Of a stretch of DNA of 64,000 nucleotides, positions 17,158 through 25,886 are shown piece after piece. Position numbers and translations under genes: made by a program. Source of the DNA: JAXMCI01 sp046349435. GTDB taxonomy: Bacteria > Pseudomonadota > Alphaproteobacteria > Dongiales > Dongiaceae. The DNA lies in NCBI GenBank assembly GCA_046349435.1, contig JAXMCI010000007.1:124001-188000 (forward strand), in the 5' to 3' direction. The notes beneath the pieces are model-generated. The model searched no databases. It saw nothing but the letters and a program-made list of their open reading frames with translations, and was not told the DNA's origin. Numbering within the stretch: position 1 is the first letter of the stretch; every line of letters starts with the position of its first letter.

Positions 17158-17763
17158 TCAGGCCGAGGCGCGGAGCGGTGCCGACGGAGCGGCGGCCGCG
17201 GCGCCATCGAGGAAGCCGCGCAGCAGGTCGTGGCCATGCTCGGTGAGCACCGCCTCGGGATGGAACTGCAGCCCCACCAGAGGCCAGCGGCGATGGCGCA
17301 GCGCCATGATCTCGCCCTCCTCGCTCCAGGCATTGGCGACGAGGTCCGCCGGCAGATCGTCCGGTGCGACGGCGAGCGAATGATAGCGTGCGGCGCGCAG
17401 CGGATCCGGCAGGCCGGCGAAGACGCCGCTGCCGTCGTGTCGGATCGCCGAGGCCTTGCCGTGCATCGGCCGGCGGGCCCGCACCACGCGTCCGCCGAAG
17501 GCCTGGCCGATGCACTGGTGGCCGAGGCAGATGCCGAGGATCGGGATCCGGCCGGCGAAGCGCCGGATCAGCGGCAGCGAGATGCCGGCCTGGTCGGGCC
17601 CGCAGGGACCCGGCGAGAGCACGATGTGGCTGGGCCCGAGGGCAGCAATGCGCTCGAGGCCGAGCGCGTCGTTGCGCACGACCTCCGTCGTCCAGCCGAG
17701 CTCGCGGATGTAGCGGGCGAGGTTGTGGACGAAGGAATCGTAGTTGTCGATGACGAGGATCAA
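17158..17763 (-). CDS. pabA: Class I glutamine amidotransferase, aminodeoxychorismate/anthranilate synthase component II
   Basis: 201 residues from a TTG start at 17763 (ILVIDNYDSFVHNLARYI). The catalytic cysteine is in LGICLGHQCIGQAFGG (near residue 79), the His-Glu pair in LQFHPEAVL. It supplies ammonia to chorismate-using synthases. TrpG and PabA cannot be told apart by sequence alone. PabA is preferred because p-aminobenzoate feeds H4MPT and a pabC-like gene lies at the other end of the island. No component I (pabB/trpE) is in the window. Convergent with fhcC, 23 bp between stops. Confidence 0.85.
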   Translation of the reverse strand: MILVIDNYDSFVHNLARYIRELGWTTEVVRNDALGLERIAALGPSHIVLSPGPCGPDQAGISLPLIRRFAGRIPILGICLGHQCIGQAFGGRVVRARRPMHGKASAIRHDGSGVFAGLPDPLRAARYHSLAVAPDDLPADLVANAWSEEGEIMALRHRRWPLVGLQFHPEAVLTEHGHDLLRGFLDGAAAAAPSAPLRASA

Positions 17764-17829
17764 GGGTCCGGCGCCTCGGGCGGTGCCGGACGACTATAGG
17801 CGCAGCGGCGCCGCGCCGTCGAGGCGACC

Positions 17830-17851
17830 GGGCCGGCCCGAAGGCCGGCCC
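17830..17851 (-). terminator. GC hairpin downstream of the lipoprotein gene
   Basis: Perfect 9-bp inverted repeat GGGCCGGCC/GGCCGGCCC with a CGAA tetraloop, 16 bp past the minus-strand lipoprotein stop. No T tract follows, so it may slow or protect the transcript rather than end it alone. Confidence 0.5.
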
Positions 17852-17867
17852 GACCGCCCGCCGTCCA

Positions 17868-18119
17868 CTACCTGTAGACGGGCTTGCCGAGATTGACCTG
17901 GTCGGGGCTGGTCAGCGCGCCGGTGGCGCCGCCGGCGGCACCGCCGATCAGCGCGCCGGCCACCGCGCCCGGGGCGCCGCCCGCCACGGCGCCGACGGCC
18001 GCGCCGCCCGCCGCGCCGATGCCGGCACCGGTGACCGCCCGGTCGCCGGTCGAGTAGCCGCAACCGCCCAGGCCGACGAGGCCAAGCACCAGCGAAACCG
18101 CAAGCAATCGCGCCTTCAT
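17868..18119 (-). CDS. Small glycine-zipper lipoprotein
   Basis: 83 residues. A signal peptide (KARLLAVSLVLGLVGL) ends in the lipobox GGCG, with the cysteine at residue 20 as the predicted lipid-modified N-terminus. The mature part is a glycine-zipper stretch of alternating Gly/Ala (GAGIGAAGGAAVGAVAGG and similar), which forms close-packed membrane helices in outer-membrane proteins such as the SlyB/YMGG groups. It ends with a short tail DQVNLGKPVYR. The function of such small lipoproteins is mostly unknown; envelope stability is a guess. It stands alone, divergent from the amidase gene. Confidence 0.78.
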   Translation of the reverse strand: MKARLLAVSLVLGLVGLGGCGYSTGDRAVTGAGIGAAGGAAVGAVAGGAPGAVAGALIGGAAGGATGALTSPDQVNLGKPVYR

Positions 18120-18352
18120 CTGCGATCTCCTTCTCTCGTGGAGGACATCCGAAACCTGTTGCCGGAGTAAGCCGATCGCGCCGCCAAGGTTCCCATACGG
18201 CCGAGCCTTTTCTGGCCGCCGGCGGCGGCGGAATTTCTGGGCTTCGCGCGATGCCTCGCCTGCCTATATATGTCCCGGTCCGACCGCGACTGCCGCCGGC
18301 AGCGGGTCTGGCGCGTATGCGGGGGTCAACAGGTTCGAGCGGAGCGATCACC

Positions 18353-19234
18353 ATGGCGCAGGTCACCGTCGCGGCCACCCAGTTCGCCTGCAGCAGCGAG
18401 ACCGCGGCCAATGTCGACAAGGCGGAGACGATGGTGCGCCGCGCCGCGTCCGACGGGGCGCAGATCGTGCTGCTGCAGGAGCTGTTCGAGACGCCCTACT
18501 TCTGCAAGGACCAGCGGCCGGACTTCTTCGACCTCGCGCAGCCGGTCGAGGATCACCCGATGCTCGACCGCATGACGCGGCTCGCCGCCGAGCTCAAGGT
18601 CGTGCTGCCGGTCAGCTTCTTCGAGCGGGCGAACAACGCCTACTACAACTCGCTGCTGGTGATCGACGCCAGCGGCGAGCGGCTCGGGCTCTATCGCAAG
18701 TCGCACATCCCCGACGGGCCGGGCTACCAGGAGAAGTACTACTTCAATCCCGGCGACACCGGCTTCCGCGTCTGGCGCACCGCCTATGGGCGGATCGGCA
18801 TCGGCATCTGCTGGGACCAGTGGTTCCCGGAAGCGGCCCGCGCCATGGCGCTGCAGGGCGCCGAGCTGCTGTTCTACCCGACCGCCATCGGCTCCGAGCC
18901 GCATGACCCCACGGTGCACAGCCGCGACCACTGGCAACGCGTCATGCAGGGCCACGCCGGCGCCAACATGGTGCCGCTGGTCGCCTCCAACCGGATCGGC
19001 CGCGAGCAGGGCGAGAGCTGCGCGCTGACCTTCTACGGCTCCTCCTTCATCGCCGGCCCGACCGGCGAGAAGGTGGCCGAGGCCGGCGAGGCCGGCGAGA
19101 CCGTGCTGGTGGCGAGCTTCGACCTCGACGAGCTGCGCCGCCGCCGCGCCGCCTGGGGCCTGTTCCGCGACCGCCGGCCGGAACTCTATACCGACCTGCT
19201 GACCCTCGACGGCGGCGGCGTGCCGCAGGCATAG
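18353..19234 (+). CDS. aguB: N-carbamoylputrescine amidase
   Basis: 293 residues of the nitrilase superfamily. The triad is visible as E in LLQELFETPYFC, K in YRKSHIPDGPGYQEKYYF and C in IGIGICWDQWFPEAA. The SHIPDGPGYQEK and FNPGDTGFRVW blocks, together with GSEPHDPTVHSRDHWQR, are characteristic of plant/bacterial AguB, which cleaves N-carbamoylputrescine to putrescine, CO2 and ammonia. ATG 18353 is used because the frame upstream is not protein-like. No agmatine deiminase (aguA) is next to it. An agmatinase-family gene lies 30 kb away. Confidence 0.92.
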   Translation: MAQVTVAATQFACSSETAANVDKAETMVRRAASDGAQIVLLQELFETPYFCKDQRPDFFDLAQPVEDHPMLDRMTRLAAELKVVLPVSFFERANNAYYNSLLVIDASGERLGLYRKSHIPDGPGYQEKYYFNPGDTGFRVWRTAYGRIGIGICWDQWFPEAARAMALQGAELLFYPTAIGSEPHDPTVHSRDHWQRVMQGHAGANMVPLVASNRIGREQGESCALTFYGSSFIAGPTGEKVAEAGEAGETVLVASFDLDELRRRRAAWGLFRDRRPELYTDLLTLDGGGVPQA

Positions 19235-19265
19235 GACCGCCCGCTCCCGCGGCGCGGCAGAAGGA

Positions 19266-19694
19266 TCAGTCGGCGTCCCGGTAGAGGATCGTCACGTCGC
19301 TCTGGGATGCCGCCCGCCTGTAGACCCTGTCCCCCTTTGGCACGGCGACGGCGACCGAGCGATCCGCCGTCCACCGCACATCGAGCTCATGCCGGCCGTC
19401 GACGACCAGCGCCGCGTCCGACCCGATCGACAGCCGGTCTGCGGCGCCGAGCAGTGCGAGTTGCGTGCTGAAGCCGGTCGTTGCTCCGCAGTCCCTCGAG
19501 AACACGACCGCCCTGTGCCGCCCATCCGGCGAAGGGATCGAGGCCCGCTCGGTCACCTCGCAGCCGGGCGCCGTGAGGCGGCCGAGCACCCACACGAAGC
19601 CGGCTGCGAATACGGCAATGGGAGCCGCGCCGGCGGCGAGAGCGAAGCTCATTCGGCCGAGGCGCCGCCTCCCCGACCTCGCTGCCGCGGACAT
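19266..19694 (-). CDS. Membrane-anchored protein of unknown function
   Basis: 142 residues with one N-terminal membrane segment (about residues 16-38, SFALAAGAAPIAVFAAGFVWVL) after a basic start, so an exported or inner-membrane-anchored domain is expected. The soluble part has PSPDGRHRAVVFSRDCGATTGFSTQLALL, whose 'SPDG..AVVF.RDCGATT.FSTQ' pattern recurs in uncharacterised proteobacterial proteins, and a later VRWTADRSVAVAVP strand. Two cysteines could form a disulphide. No partner gene is obvious, and no function is assigned. Confidence 0.6.
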   Translation of the reverse strand: MSAAARSGRRRLGRMSFALAAGAAPIAVFAAGFVWVLGRLTAPGCEVTERASIPSPDGRHRAVVFSRDCGATTGFSTQLALLGAADRLSIGSDAALVVDGRHELDVRWTADRSVAVAVPKGDRVYRRAASQSDVTILYRDAD

Positions 19695-19871
19695 CGTCGA
19701 CCTCTCCGGCGGTTTCGCGCCTGGGTTGAGCGCTCACGAGGGAGTCTATCGGCAGGAACCCAGGGTGGGCAAGCCGCCGAGCGCCCTTCCACCCGCGTGC
19801 GGCCTCCGGCATGATGCCGCAGCCAAGCCTGGGCCCGCCCTCCATGCCCGCCGAAGGTCCGCATAGACATT

Positions 19872-19984
19872 CCCTCGCCCACGCAGTGGGAGAGGGAGGG
19901 CCCCGCCCGCCAGGGCGGGACGGTGAGGGTGCCGCGCGCGGCACGACCCTCACCCCGTCCCTCTCCCGACCGCGGGAGAGGGGG
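19872..19984. repeat. Composite palindromic intergenic element (REP/BIME-like)
   Basis: Three inverted repeats in a row: CCCTCgCCCAC/GTGGGaGAGGG (19872-19896), a GTGAGGGTGCCGCG-type stem (about 19923-19952) and CCCTCTCCCG/CGGGAGAGGG (19959-19968 with 19973-19982). The same 'CCCTC-CCCGC..GCGGGAGAGGGGG' theme recurs at 41489-41518, so it is a dispersed family. It sits in the 323-bp gap before the DUF3142 gene and reaches to within about 35 bp of the likely start. No coding signal is seen in the rest of this gap. Confidence 0.7.
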
Positions 19985-20017
19985 TATGGTCGGGCCGCGC
20001 TCATTCTGCTCGCGCTC

Positions 20018-21154
20018 ATGCCACTGCTCCTCACCGGCGCCGCGCGGCCGGGCGCCCGCCCGTTGGCGCACGATGCCTATGTCTGGCAGCGGCAGTGGAC
20101 GCCGGCGCTCCGCACGGCGCTGGCCGAGGCCGGGCCGCTGGTGCGGCAGTGGCGCGTGCTGGCGGCGGAGAGCGACGGCGGCCGGCTGCAGCCGGTGGCG
20201 CTCGACGCCGCGGCGCTGGCCGGGCATCCCGCGACGCTGGTGGTCCGCATCGACGGGCGCCTCGCCGATCTCGACGACGACGCGCTGATCGACGGGATCG
20301 CCGGCCTGCTGACGCGCTGGCGCAACGCCGGCCTGTCCCCGGCGGCGCTCGAGATCGACCATGATTGCGGCAGCGCGGCGCTCGCCTCCTATGCCGCGTT
20401 CATCGAGCGGCTGCGCCGCCGCCTGCCCGCAATGCCGCTCGCCATCACCGCGCTGCCGGCCTGGCCCGCCACGGCCGCCCGCGACCGCCTCTTCGCCCAG
20501 GCCGACGAGATCGTGCTGCAGGTGCATGCGGTGGCCGACCCGCGCCGCGGGCTGTTCGACCCGGTACAGGCGCGGCGCTGGATCGATGCGCTCGCCCGCA
20601 CCGGCCGGCTGTTCCGCGTCGCGCTGCCGACCTACGGCTCGCGCGTCGCCTGGCGCGCCGACGGCCGCCTGCTGGCGGTGGTCAGCGAGCGGCCGCTGCT
20701 GGCCGGCGGCGCCGAGGCGCGCGAGCTGATCGCCGCGCCTGCCGCCGTCGCCGGCCTGCTCGAGGATCTCGCCAGCGACCCGCCCGCCGGCCTGCGCGGC
20801 ATCGCCTGGTTCCGTCTGCCGACCGTCGAGGACCGCCGCAGCTGGAGCCTCGCCACCTGGCGCGCGGTGATCGGCGGTGCGCTGCCGGCCAGCCCGCTGA
20901 CGCTGGCGGCCGAGACCGACGCGGCGGGGCTCACGCAGCTCGCGCTGGTCAATGCCAGCCCGGTCGATGCCGAGCTGCCGGCGCGCATCGACCTGCCGCC
21001 CGGCTGCGCCGAGGCCGATGGCGTCAATGGCTACGCGCTGCAGCGCGAGGGCACCCGGCCCGTCCTCCTGCGTCAGCAGCCCGGCCTGCTGCCCGGCCGC
21101 CGGCGGCAGCCGGTCGGCTGGATGCGCTGCACCATCCCCGAGGGATCGTCATGA
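20018..21154 (+). CDS. DUF3142 family protein
   Basis: 378 residues from ATG 20018, though hydrophobic residues continue upstream in frame (ALILLALMPLLLTG), so the true start may lie closer to the repeat. DUF3142 features: HDAYVWQRQWTPALRTAL, LVVRIDGRL, LSPAALEIDHDCGSAALASYAAFIERLRRRLP, ADEIVLQVHAVADP, RVALPTYGSRVAW and GIAWFRLPTVEDRRSWSLATW. The fold looks like a glycosidase-type barrel, but the function is unknown. An N-terminal signal segment predicts export. It is translationally coupled (ATGA) to the next gene, which points to a shared role in the envelope. Confidence 0.72.
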   Translation: MPLLLTGAARPGARPLAHDAYVWQRQWTPALRTALAEAGPLVRQWRVLAAESDGGRLQPVALDAAALAGHPATLVVRIDGRLADLDDDALIDGIAGLLTRWRNAGLSPAALEIDHDCGSAALASYAAFIERLRRRLPAMPLAITALPAWPATAARDRLFAQADEIVLQVHAVADPRRGLFDPVQARRWIDALARTGRLFRVALPTYGSRVAWRADGRLLAVVSERPLLAGGAEARELIAAPAAVAGLLEDLASDPPAGLRGIAWFRLPTVEDRRSWSLATWRAVIGGALPASPLTLAAETDAAGLTQLALVNASPVDAELPARIDLPPGCAEADGVNGYALQREGTRPVLLRQQPGLLPGRRRQPVGWMRCTIPEGSS

Positions 21155-23379
21155 GGGTCCGCAGGCTGCTGCTCACGGTCGCCGGCGGCGTGGCGCTCGC
21201 GGTCCCGCTGGCGCTCGCCTGCGGCCCCGACTTTCCCTGGCAGCTGCTCGACGACCGGCCGGGAACGCTGCGCACCACGCCGACCAACAGCTTCGCCTTC
21301 GAGGCGACGCACCTCGCGGCGCCCCCGACCGATCGCCTCGTGCCCGTGGAGGCGTTCGTGCCGCCGAGCGACGAGGCACAAGCCGCAGCGCCGAGCGACG
21401 CCGAGCTCGCCGGCCTGACCGCGGCCGAGGCGGGGCTGCTCCGCGCCGCCCGCGCGGCCGACACCGGCGAGGCGGCGTTCGCCGCCGGCGAGGGGCTGCC
21501 GCCGCCGGTGCGTCTCTACGCCGCCGGCGCGGTCGATTTCCGCCATGGCCAGCCGGAGCCGGCGGCGGCGCGCTTCCGCGCCATCCTCGCCCTGCCGCCC
21601 GAGGCGGCGCAGGCCCGGGCCAGCTGGGCCGCCTACATGCTGGGGCGCAGCCTGGCGCAGCTCGGCGACGAGGCCGGGGCGGCCGACGCCTTTGCGCGCA
21701 CCCGCACGCTGGTCCGCGGCGGCGCGCCCGACCCGCTCGGCCTCGCCGTGTCGAGCCTCGGCGAGGAAGCGAAGCTGCATCTCGACCGTGCCGCCGCCCT
21801 GCTCCACGACGGCGAGGTGGCGAACGAGGATGCCGCCGCCTACGGCAAGGCGGTCGCGGCCGCGGTGGCGCTCTATGCCGAGCAGGCCGCGCACGGCTCG
21901 GAGAGCGGCGTCACCTCGCTGAAGCTTGTCGCGGCCGACATGCTGCCGCACGAGACGCGGCTGCGCGCCAGCGTCGGCGATCCGCTGGTGCAGCGGCTGC
22001 TGGTCGCCTACGTGCTCGCCTTCCTGCAGGATCAGCCGGCCTGGCTCGAGCGGATGGATGCCGGCCGCGGCACGGTGCGGCTCGATCCCAACGACATGCT
22101 GTACGGGCTGATGGGCGCGATCGAGGCGCAGGGGCTGGAGCATCCGGCCGGCGCCGACCGGCTGGCCGCGCTCGCCTACCGCATGGGGCGCTACGACCTG
22201 GCCGAACCGCTGGCCCGGAAGACCCCTGGGCCGCTCGCCGCCTGGGTGCGCGCCAAGCTCGCCCTGCAGCGCGGCGACCACGCCGCCGCGGCGGCGGCCT
22301 ATGCCGAGGCGGCGCGCGCCTTCCCGACCGCCGGCGATGCGCTGGAGGCCGATGGCCGCACGCGGCTCTCCGGCGAGGCCGGCGTGCTGATGCTCGGGCG
22401 CGGCGAGTATGTCGAGGCGCTGGCCCAGCTCTGGCCGCTCGCCGGCCCCTACTGGGGCGACGTCGCCTATATCGCCGAGCGGGTGCTGACCGCGGACGAG
22501 CTGCGGCGCTTCGTCGATACGCGGCTGCCGGCCGGCCCGCCGCCGCCCGTCCCGCCGCAGGTGGAGGACGGCACCTGGTGGCTGGCCGGCCATCCGCAAG
22601 AGCAGCTGCGCGACCTGCTCGGCCGCCGGCTGGTGCGCGAGGGCAGGCTGCAGGACGCCCTGCCCTATCTCGCGCCCGAGACCCGGCCGAGCGTCGTGGC
22701 CTATGCCGACGCGCTGCACGCGGCGGCCACCGAGCTCTGGCCGATCGACCGGGCCGAGGGCTGGTACCGCGCCGCGAAGCTCGCCCGCGAGCAGGGCATG
22801 GCGATGATGGGCACCGAGATCGCGCCCGACTTCCACGTGCTCGAGGGCAACTACGACTGGGGCGTCGGCCAGGGCGCGCCCGAGGATCTCGACCAGGCCT
22901 TCGTCACCGACGGCGAGCGGCAGCGTTTCGCCGGCAGCGCGCCGTCGCCCGACCGCCGCTTCCACTACCGCTTCGTCGCCGCCGACATGGCCGAGCACGC
23001 CGCCGACCTGCTGCCGCCGCGCTCGCAGGCCTTCGCCGCCGTGCTGTGCCGGGGCACGCGCTGGATGCTCTACGCGGCCGGCAAGCTGCACACCCCGGAC
23101 CCCGCCGCCAATCCGGCGCAGCAGCGCGCCGAGGCCTTCTATCGCCGCTATGTCGCCGAGGGCGCGGTGGTGCCGTGGGCGCCCGGCTTCGGCCAGGACT
23201 GCCCCGAGCCGGACTTCGCCGCGGCGGCCAAGCTGCAGCGCCGGCTGTGGTGGCAGGATGCCCGGCACCTCGTCTCGCGCCATCGCTGGCCGATGCTGGG
23301 CGGCGCGGTCGCCGCCGTGCTGGTCGGTACATCGGTGGCATGGCGCCGCCGCCGACGGACGGCGAGCGCGGGATCGTGA
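21151..23379 (+). CDS. Large exported helical-repeat protein, unknown function
   Basis: 742 residues. A signal peptide (VRRLLLTVAGGVALAVPLALA) is followed by CGPDFPWQLLDDR, where the Cys may be a lipid or disulphide site. The body is alanine-rich helical repeat of TPR/SEL1 character (AGAVDFRHGQPEPAAARFRAIL, AYMLGRSLAQLGDEAGAADAF, MGRYDLAEPLARK, LQRGDHAAAAAAYAEAARAFP). A C-terminal membrane helix (WPMLGGAVAAVLVGTSVAW) precedes a basic tail. Proteins with a CGPDF start next to DUF3142 genes are seen in other proteobacteria, but their job is not known. Coupled to the gene before it. Confidence 0.72.
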   Translation: MRVRRLLLTVAGGVALAVPLALACGPDFPWQLLDDRPGTLRTTPTNSFAFEATHLAAPPTDRLVPVEAFVPPSDEAQAAAPSDAELAGLTAAEAGLLRAARAADTGEAAFAAGEGLPPPVRLYAAGAVDFRHGQPEPAAARFRAILALPPEAAQARASWAAYMLGRSLAQLGDEAGAADAFARTRTLVRGGAPDPLGLAVSSLGEEAKLHLDRAAALLHDGEVANEDAAAYGKAVAAAVALYAEQAAHGSESGVTSLKLVAADMLPHETRLRASVGDPLVQRLLVAYVLAFLQDQPAWLERMDAGRGTVRLDPNDMLYGLMGAIEAQGLEHPAGADRLAALAYRMGRYDLAEPLARKTPGPLAAWVRAKLALQRGDHAAAAAAYAEAARAFPTAGDALEADGRTRLSGEAGVLMLGRGEYVEALAQLWPLAGPYWGDVAYIAERVLTADELRRFVDTRLPAGPPPPVPPQVEDGTWWLAGHPQEQLRDLLGRRLVREGRLQDALPYLAPETRPSVVAYADALHAAATELWPIDRAEGWYRAAKLAREQGMAMMGTEIAPDFHVLEGNYDWGVGQGAPEDLDQAFVTDGERQRFAGSAPSPDRRFHYRFVAADMAEHAADLLPPRSQAFAAVLCRGTRWMLYAAGKLHTPDPAANPAQQRAEAFYRRYVAEGAVVPWAPGFGQDCPEPDFAAAAKLQRRLWWQDARHLVSRHRWPMLGGAVAAVLVGTSVAWRRRRRTASAGS

Positions 23380-23385
23380 TGCGGC

Positions 23386-24516
23386 CTACGAGCGACCGCG
23401 CTCCTCATAGATCAGGAAGGCCGCCTTCTCCATCGCCGCCCAGTCGGTGCGGATGCCCAGCCCATCGCCGGGCGGCGCATGGACGTAGCCCTCCTTGTCG
23501 GTGCGGATGACATCGAGCGATCCATACTCGAACGCCGGATAGGGCACCGGCTGCTCGAAGAAGCCGCAGTTGCGGTGCGCCAGCATGACATGGAGGTTTG
23601 CGGCCTGGGTCAGCGTGTAGCCCCAGCTCTGGATCTCGACATTCATGCCGTGCGCCTCGGCGATGCCCATGATCTTCTGCATGGGCGTGACGCCGCCGCC
23701 GACCGTGGTGTCGATGCGCACATGCGTCCAGATGTCGGCGTCGATCATGTACTCGATGAGCCGGGCATCGAGGATCCAGTTGCCGTTCCCCAGGATCGGC
23801 ACCTTGACGCGCCGCTTCAGCTCGCGATAGCCCTCGATGTCGAAGTCCGGCAAGGGTGCCTCGAACCACGTATAGCCGAGCTCCTCGAGCTCCTGGGCCG
23901 CCTTCAGCGCCTGCTCGCGCGAATAGCGCTGCTCGACATCGAGCATGAAGCGGATGCCGGAGTCGCCATAGCGCTTGTGCACCGCGCGCACCATGGGCAT
24001 GTCGAGATCGTACTCGCAATAGCAATGGAACTTCACCGCCTTGAATCCAAGCTCGATCATCTCTGCAACGAAATCGACGTAGGCGGCCGGCGACGGCAGC
24101 AGCGGTGTGCTGGCGTACGACATGATCTTCGAGCGGGGGCCGCCGAGCACCTGGTAGAGCGGGAGCTTGGCATGCTTCGCCAGCAGGTCCCACAGGGCGA
24201 TGTCGATGATCGACTGGGCCTGGGGCGCCAGCGGCAGGTCGAGCGGCTGCAGCCGGTACCAAAGACGCTCGCGCTCAAGCGGCGAAGCCCCGATCAGCAG
24301 CGGCAGCATCGAGCGCATGGTTTCGGCGACAGCGGCCGAGAAGCCGAATTCGGTCACGCTCATCGCTCCGCCCACCCCCTCCAGCCCGCCCTTCGTGATA
24401 ATGCGGGCGATGGTGTTGGTAACGAATTGCGGCGTGTGATTGGTGGCCCAGGTATACCGGTCGGTCTCGGGCCCGACCGCGTAGACCTGCACTCGCTCGA
24501 TCTCGAGATCCTTCAT
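23386..24516 (-). CDS. Enolase-superfamily enzyme (mandelate racemase/muconate-lactonizing type)
   Basis: 376 residues. The N-terminal capping domain (IERVQVYAVGPETDRYTWA) precedes the barrel. Catalytic positions: AVKFHCY at the second strand (KxH instead of the usual KxK), D in FMLDVEQ, E in TWFEAPL, and GNGN where the third metal ligand (usually E) is expected. Then DTTVGGGVTPMQK and VEIQSWGY follow. Such enzymes dehydrate or racemise sugar acids and related carboxylates. It is the last gene of a TRAP transporter operon (89 bp after dctM), so it probably acts on the imported acid. The substrate is not predictable here. Confidence 0.85.
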   Translation of the reverse strand: MKDLEIERVQVYAVGPETDRYTWATNHTPQFVTNTIARIITKGGLEGVGGAMSVTEFGFSAAVAETMRSMLPLLIGASPLERERLWYRLQPLDLPLAPQAQSIIDIALWDLLAKHAKLPLYQVLGGPRSKIMSYASTPLLPSPAAYVDFVAEMIELGFKAVKFHCYCEYDLDMPMVRAVHKRYGDSGIRFMLDVEQRYSREQALKAAQELEELGYTWFEAPLPDFDIEGYRELKRRVKVPILGNGNWILDARLIEYMIDADIWTHVRIDTTVGGGVTPMQKIMGIAEAHGMNVEIQSWGYTLTQAANLHVMLAHRNCGFFEQPVPYPAFEYGSLDVIRTDKEGYVHAPPGDGLGIRTDWAAMEKAAFLIYEERGRS

Positions 24517-24605
24517 CGCCTACTTCCTCCTGTTTGCATGACAGAACAGTGGTTGGGCAGCAAGGCAGAGGGACGGATGAGCAGCGCCCGTCCGATGCCG
24601 TGGTA

Positions 24606-25886
24606 TCAGAACAGCATCCTTGGCAGCGTCAGGCTGATCGCCGGCACGAAGGTCAGCAGCAGGAGGACGGCGATGAGCGCCGCGAACAACGGCAACGCCT
24701 CGCGGGTAAAGCGCTCCATCGGTACGTTGTTGATGCTGATTGCGGTGTACATGACCACGCCGACCGGCGGTGTCACGGCACCGATCTCCAGATTGAGCAT
24801 GAAAACGATGCCGAACTGTACGGGGTCGACGTGATAGGCGTGGATGATCGGCACCAGCAATGGAGTCAGCAGGACGAGTGTCATCGCCCCGTCCATGAAC
24901 ATGCCGTTGACCAGCAGGAAGACGTTGATCAGAAGCAGGAACAACCACGGGCTGCTGCTGACCCCGAGCACGGCCTCGGCGGCGCGCATCGGAAGCTGCT
25001 CCCAGGCGAGGTAGAAGCCGAGGGCGTTGGCGGCGCAGATGATCATCATCACGACGCTGGTGAGCAGCACCGTCTCGATGAGCGCCCGACCCAGCCCCCG
25101 CCAGGTCAGTTCGCGATAGACGAGCATGGCCACCAGCGTGGCGTAGAGGGCCGCGGCCGCACCAGCCTCGGTCGGTGTAAAGACCCCGAAGCGCAGCCCG
25201 CCGACGATGCCGACAGGGATCAGCAGCGCCCAGAACGCGCTGCGTACCGCGGCAACCTTCTCCGCAAGAGATGCCGCCTGCGACCGCGAGGGGCGATATC
25301 CCCGTCGGGTCGATACGACTTTCACAACCGCCATCATCGCCGCGCACATCAGCAGGCCCGGCACGATGCCGGCCACGAACAGGCGGCCGATCGAGACGTC
25401 GGCAAGAACGCCGTAGAGAATCAGCCCGATCGAGGGCGGGATCAGGGTCGCGATCAACGCGGAGCAAGCCGTGACCGCGACCGAGAAGGCCTTGTCGTAG
25501 CCCCGTCGGGTCATCTCGGGCACGAGCATCTTACTCTGCATCGCCGCCTCGGCCGTCGAGGAGCCCGACATGCCAGCCATCAGCGTGGCCAGCAGAACGT
25601 TCACCTGCGCCAGCCCGCCAACCATGTGGCCGGCACACGCATCGGCGAGGTTCATGATCCGCCGGCCGATGCCGCCGTGATGGATGACTACGCCGAGGAA
25701 AATGAAGAATGGGATTGCGAGGAGCGGAAAGGACTGCGTTACGCTGACCATCCGCTGGATCAGGGCCTCGGGCTGCGTACCCTGGACCATCATGAAGAAG
25801 GACAGCGCGGCAATCGCGATGGCGAAGGCGACCGGGACGTTGGCCGCAAACAGCCCGAACATCACGGCTGCCGGAATCCAGCTCAT
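24606..25886 (-). CDS. dctM: TRAP transporter large permease (DctM)
   Basis: 426 residues, about 12 membrane segments, the usual DctM length. Family marks: FPLLAIPFFIFLGVVIHHGGI, the LATLMAGMSGSSTAEAAMQSKMLVPEM region and SALIATLIPPSIGLILYGVL. Near the end are LLLINVFLLVNGMFMDGAM and TPPVGVVMYTAISINNV. It is the sodium-coupled transport subunit working with DctQ and the periplasmic DctP. The start overlaps the dctQ stop by 4 bp. Confidence 0.94.
   Translation of the reverse strand: MSWIPAAVMFGLFAANVPVAFAIAIAALSFFMMVQGTQPEALIQRMVSVTQSFPLLAIPFFIFLGVVIHHGGIGRRIMNLADACAGHMVGGLAQVNVLLATLMAGMSGSSTAEAAMQSKMLVPEMTRRGYDKAFSVAVTACSALIATLIPPSIGLILYGVLADVSIGRLFVAGIVPGLLMCAAMMAVVKVVSTRRGYRPSRSQAASLAEKVAAVRSAFWALLIPVGIVGGLRFGVFTPTEAGAAAALYATLVAMLVYRELTWRGLGRALIETVLLTSVVMMIICAANALGFYLAWEQLPMRAAEAVLGVSSSPWLFLLLINVFLLVNGMFMDGAMTLVLLTPLLVPIIHAYHVDPVQFGIVFMLNLEIGAVTPPVGVVMYTAISINNVPMERFTREALPLFAALIAVLLLLTFVPAISLTLPRMLF

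Noticed and set aside
20365..23379. Long plus-strand frame starting inside the DUF3142 gene
   Set aside because: The first 260 codons are arginine-rich out-of-frame sequence. Only the part from 21151 is a signal-peptide protein in this frame.
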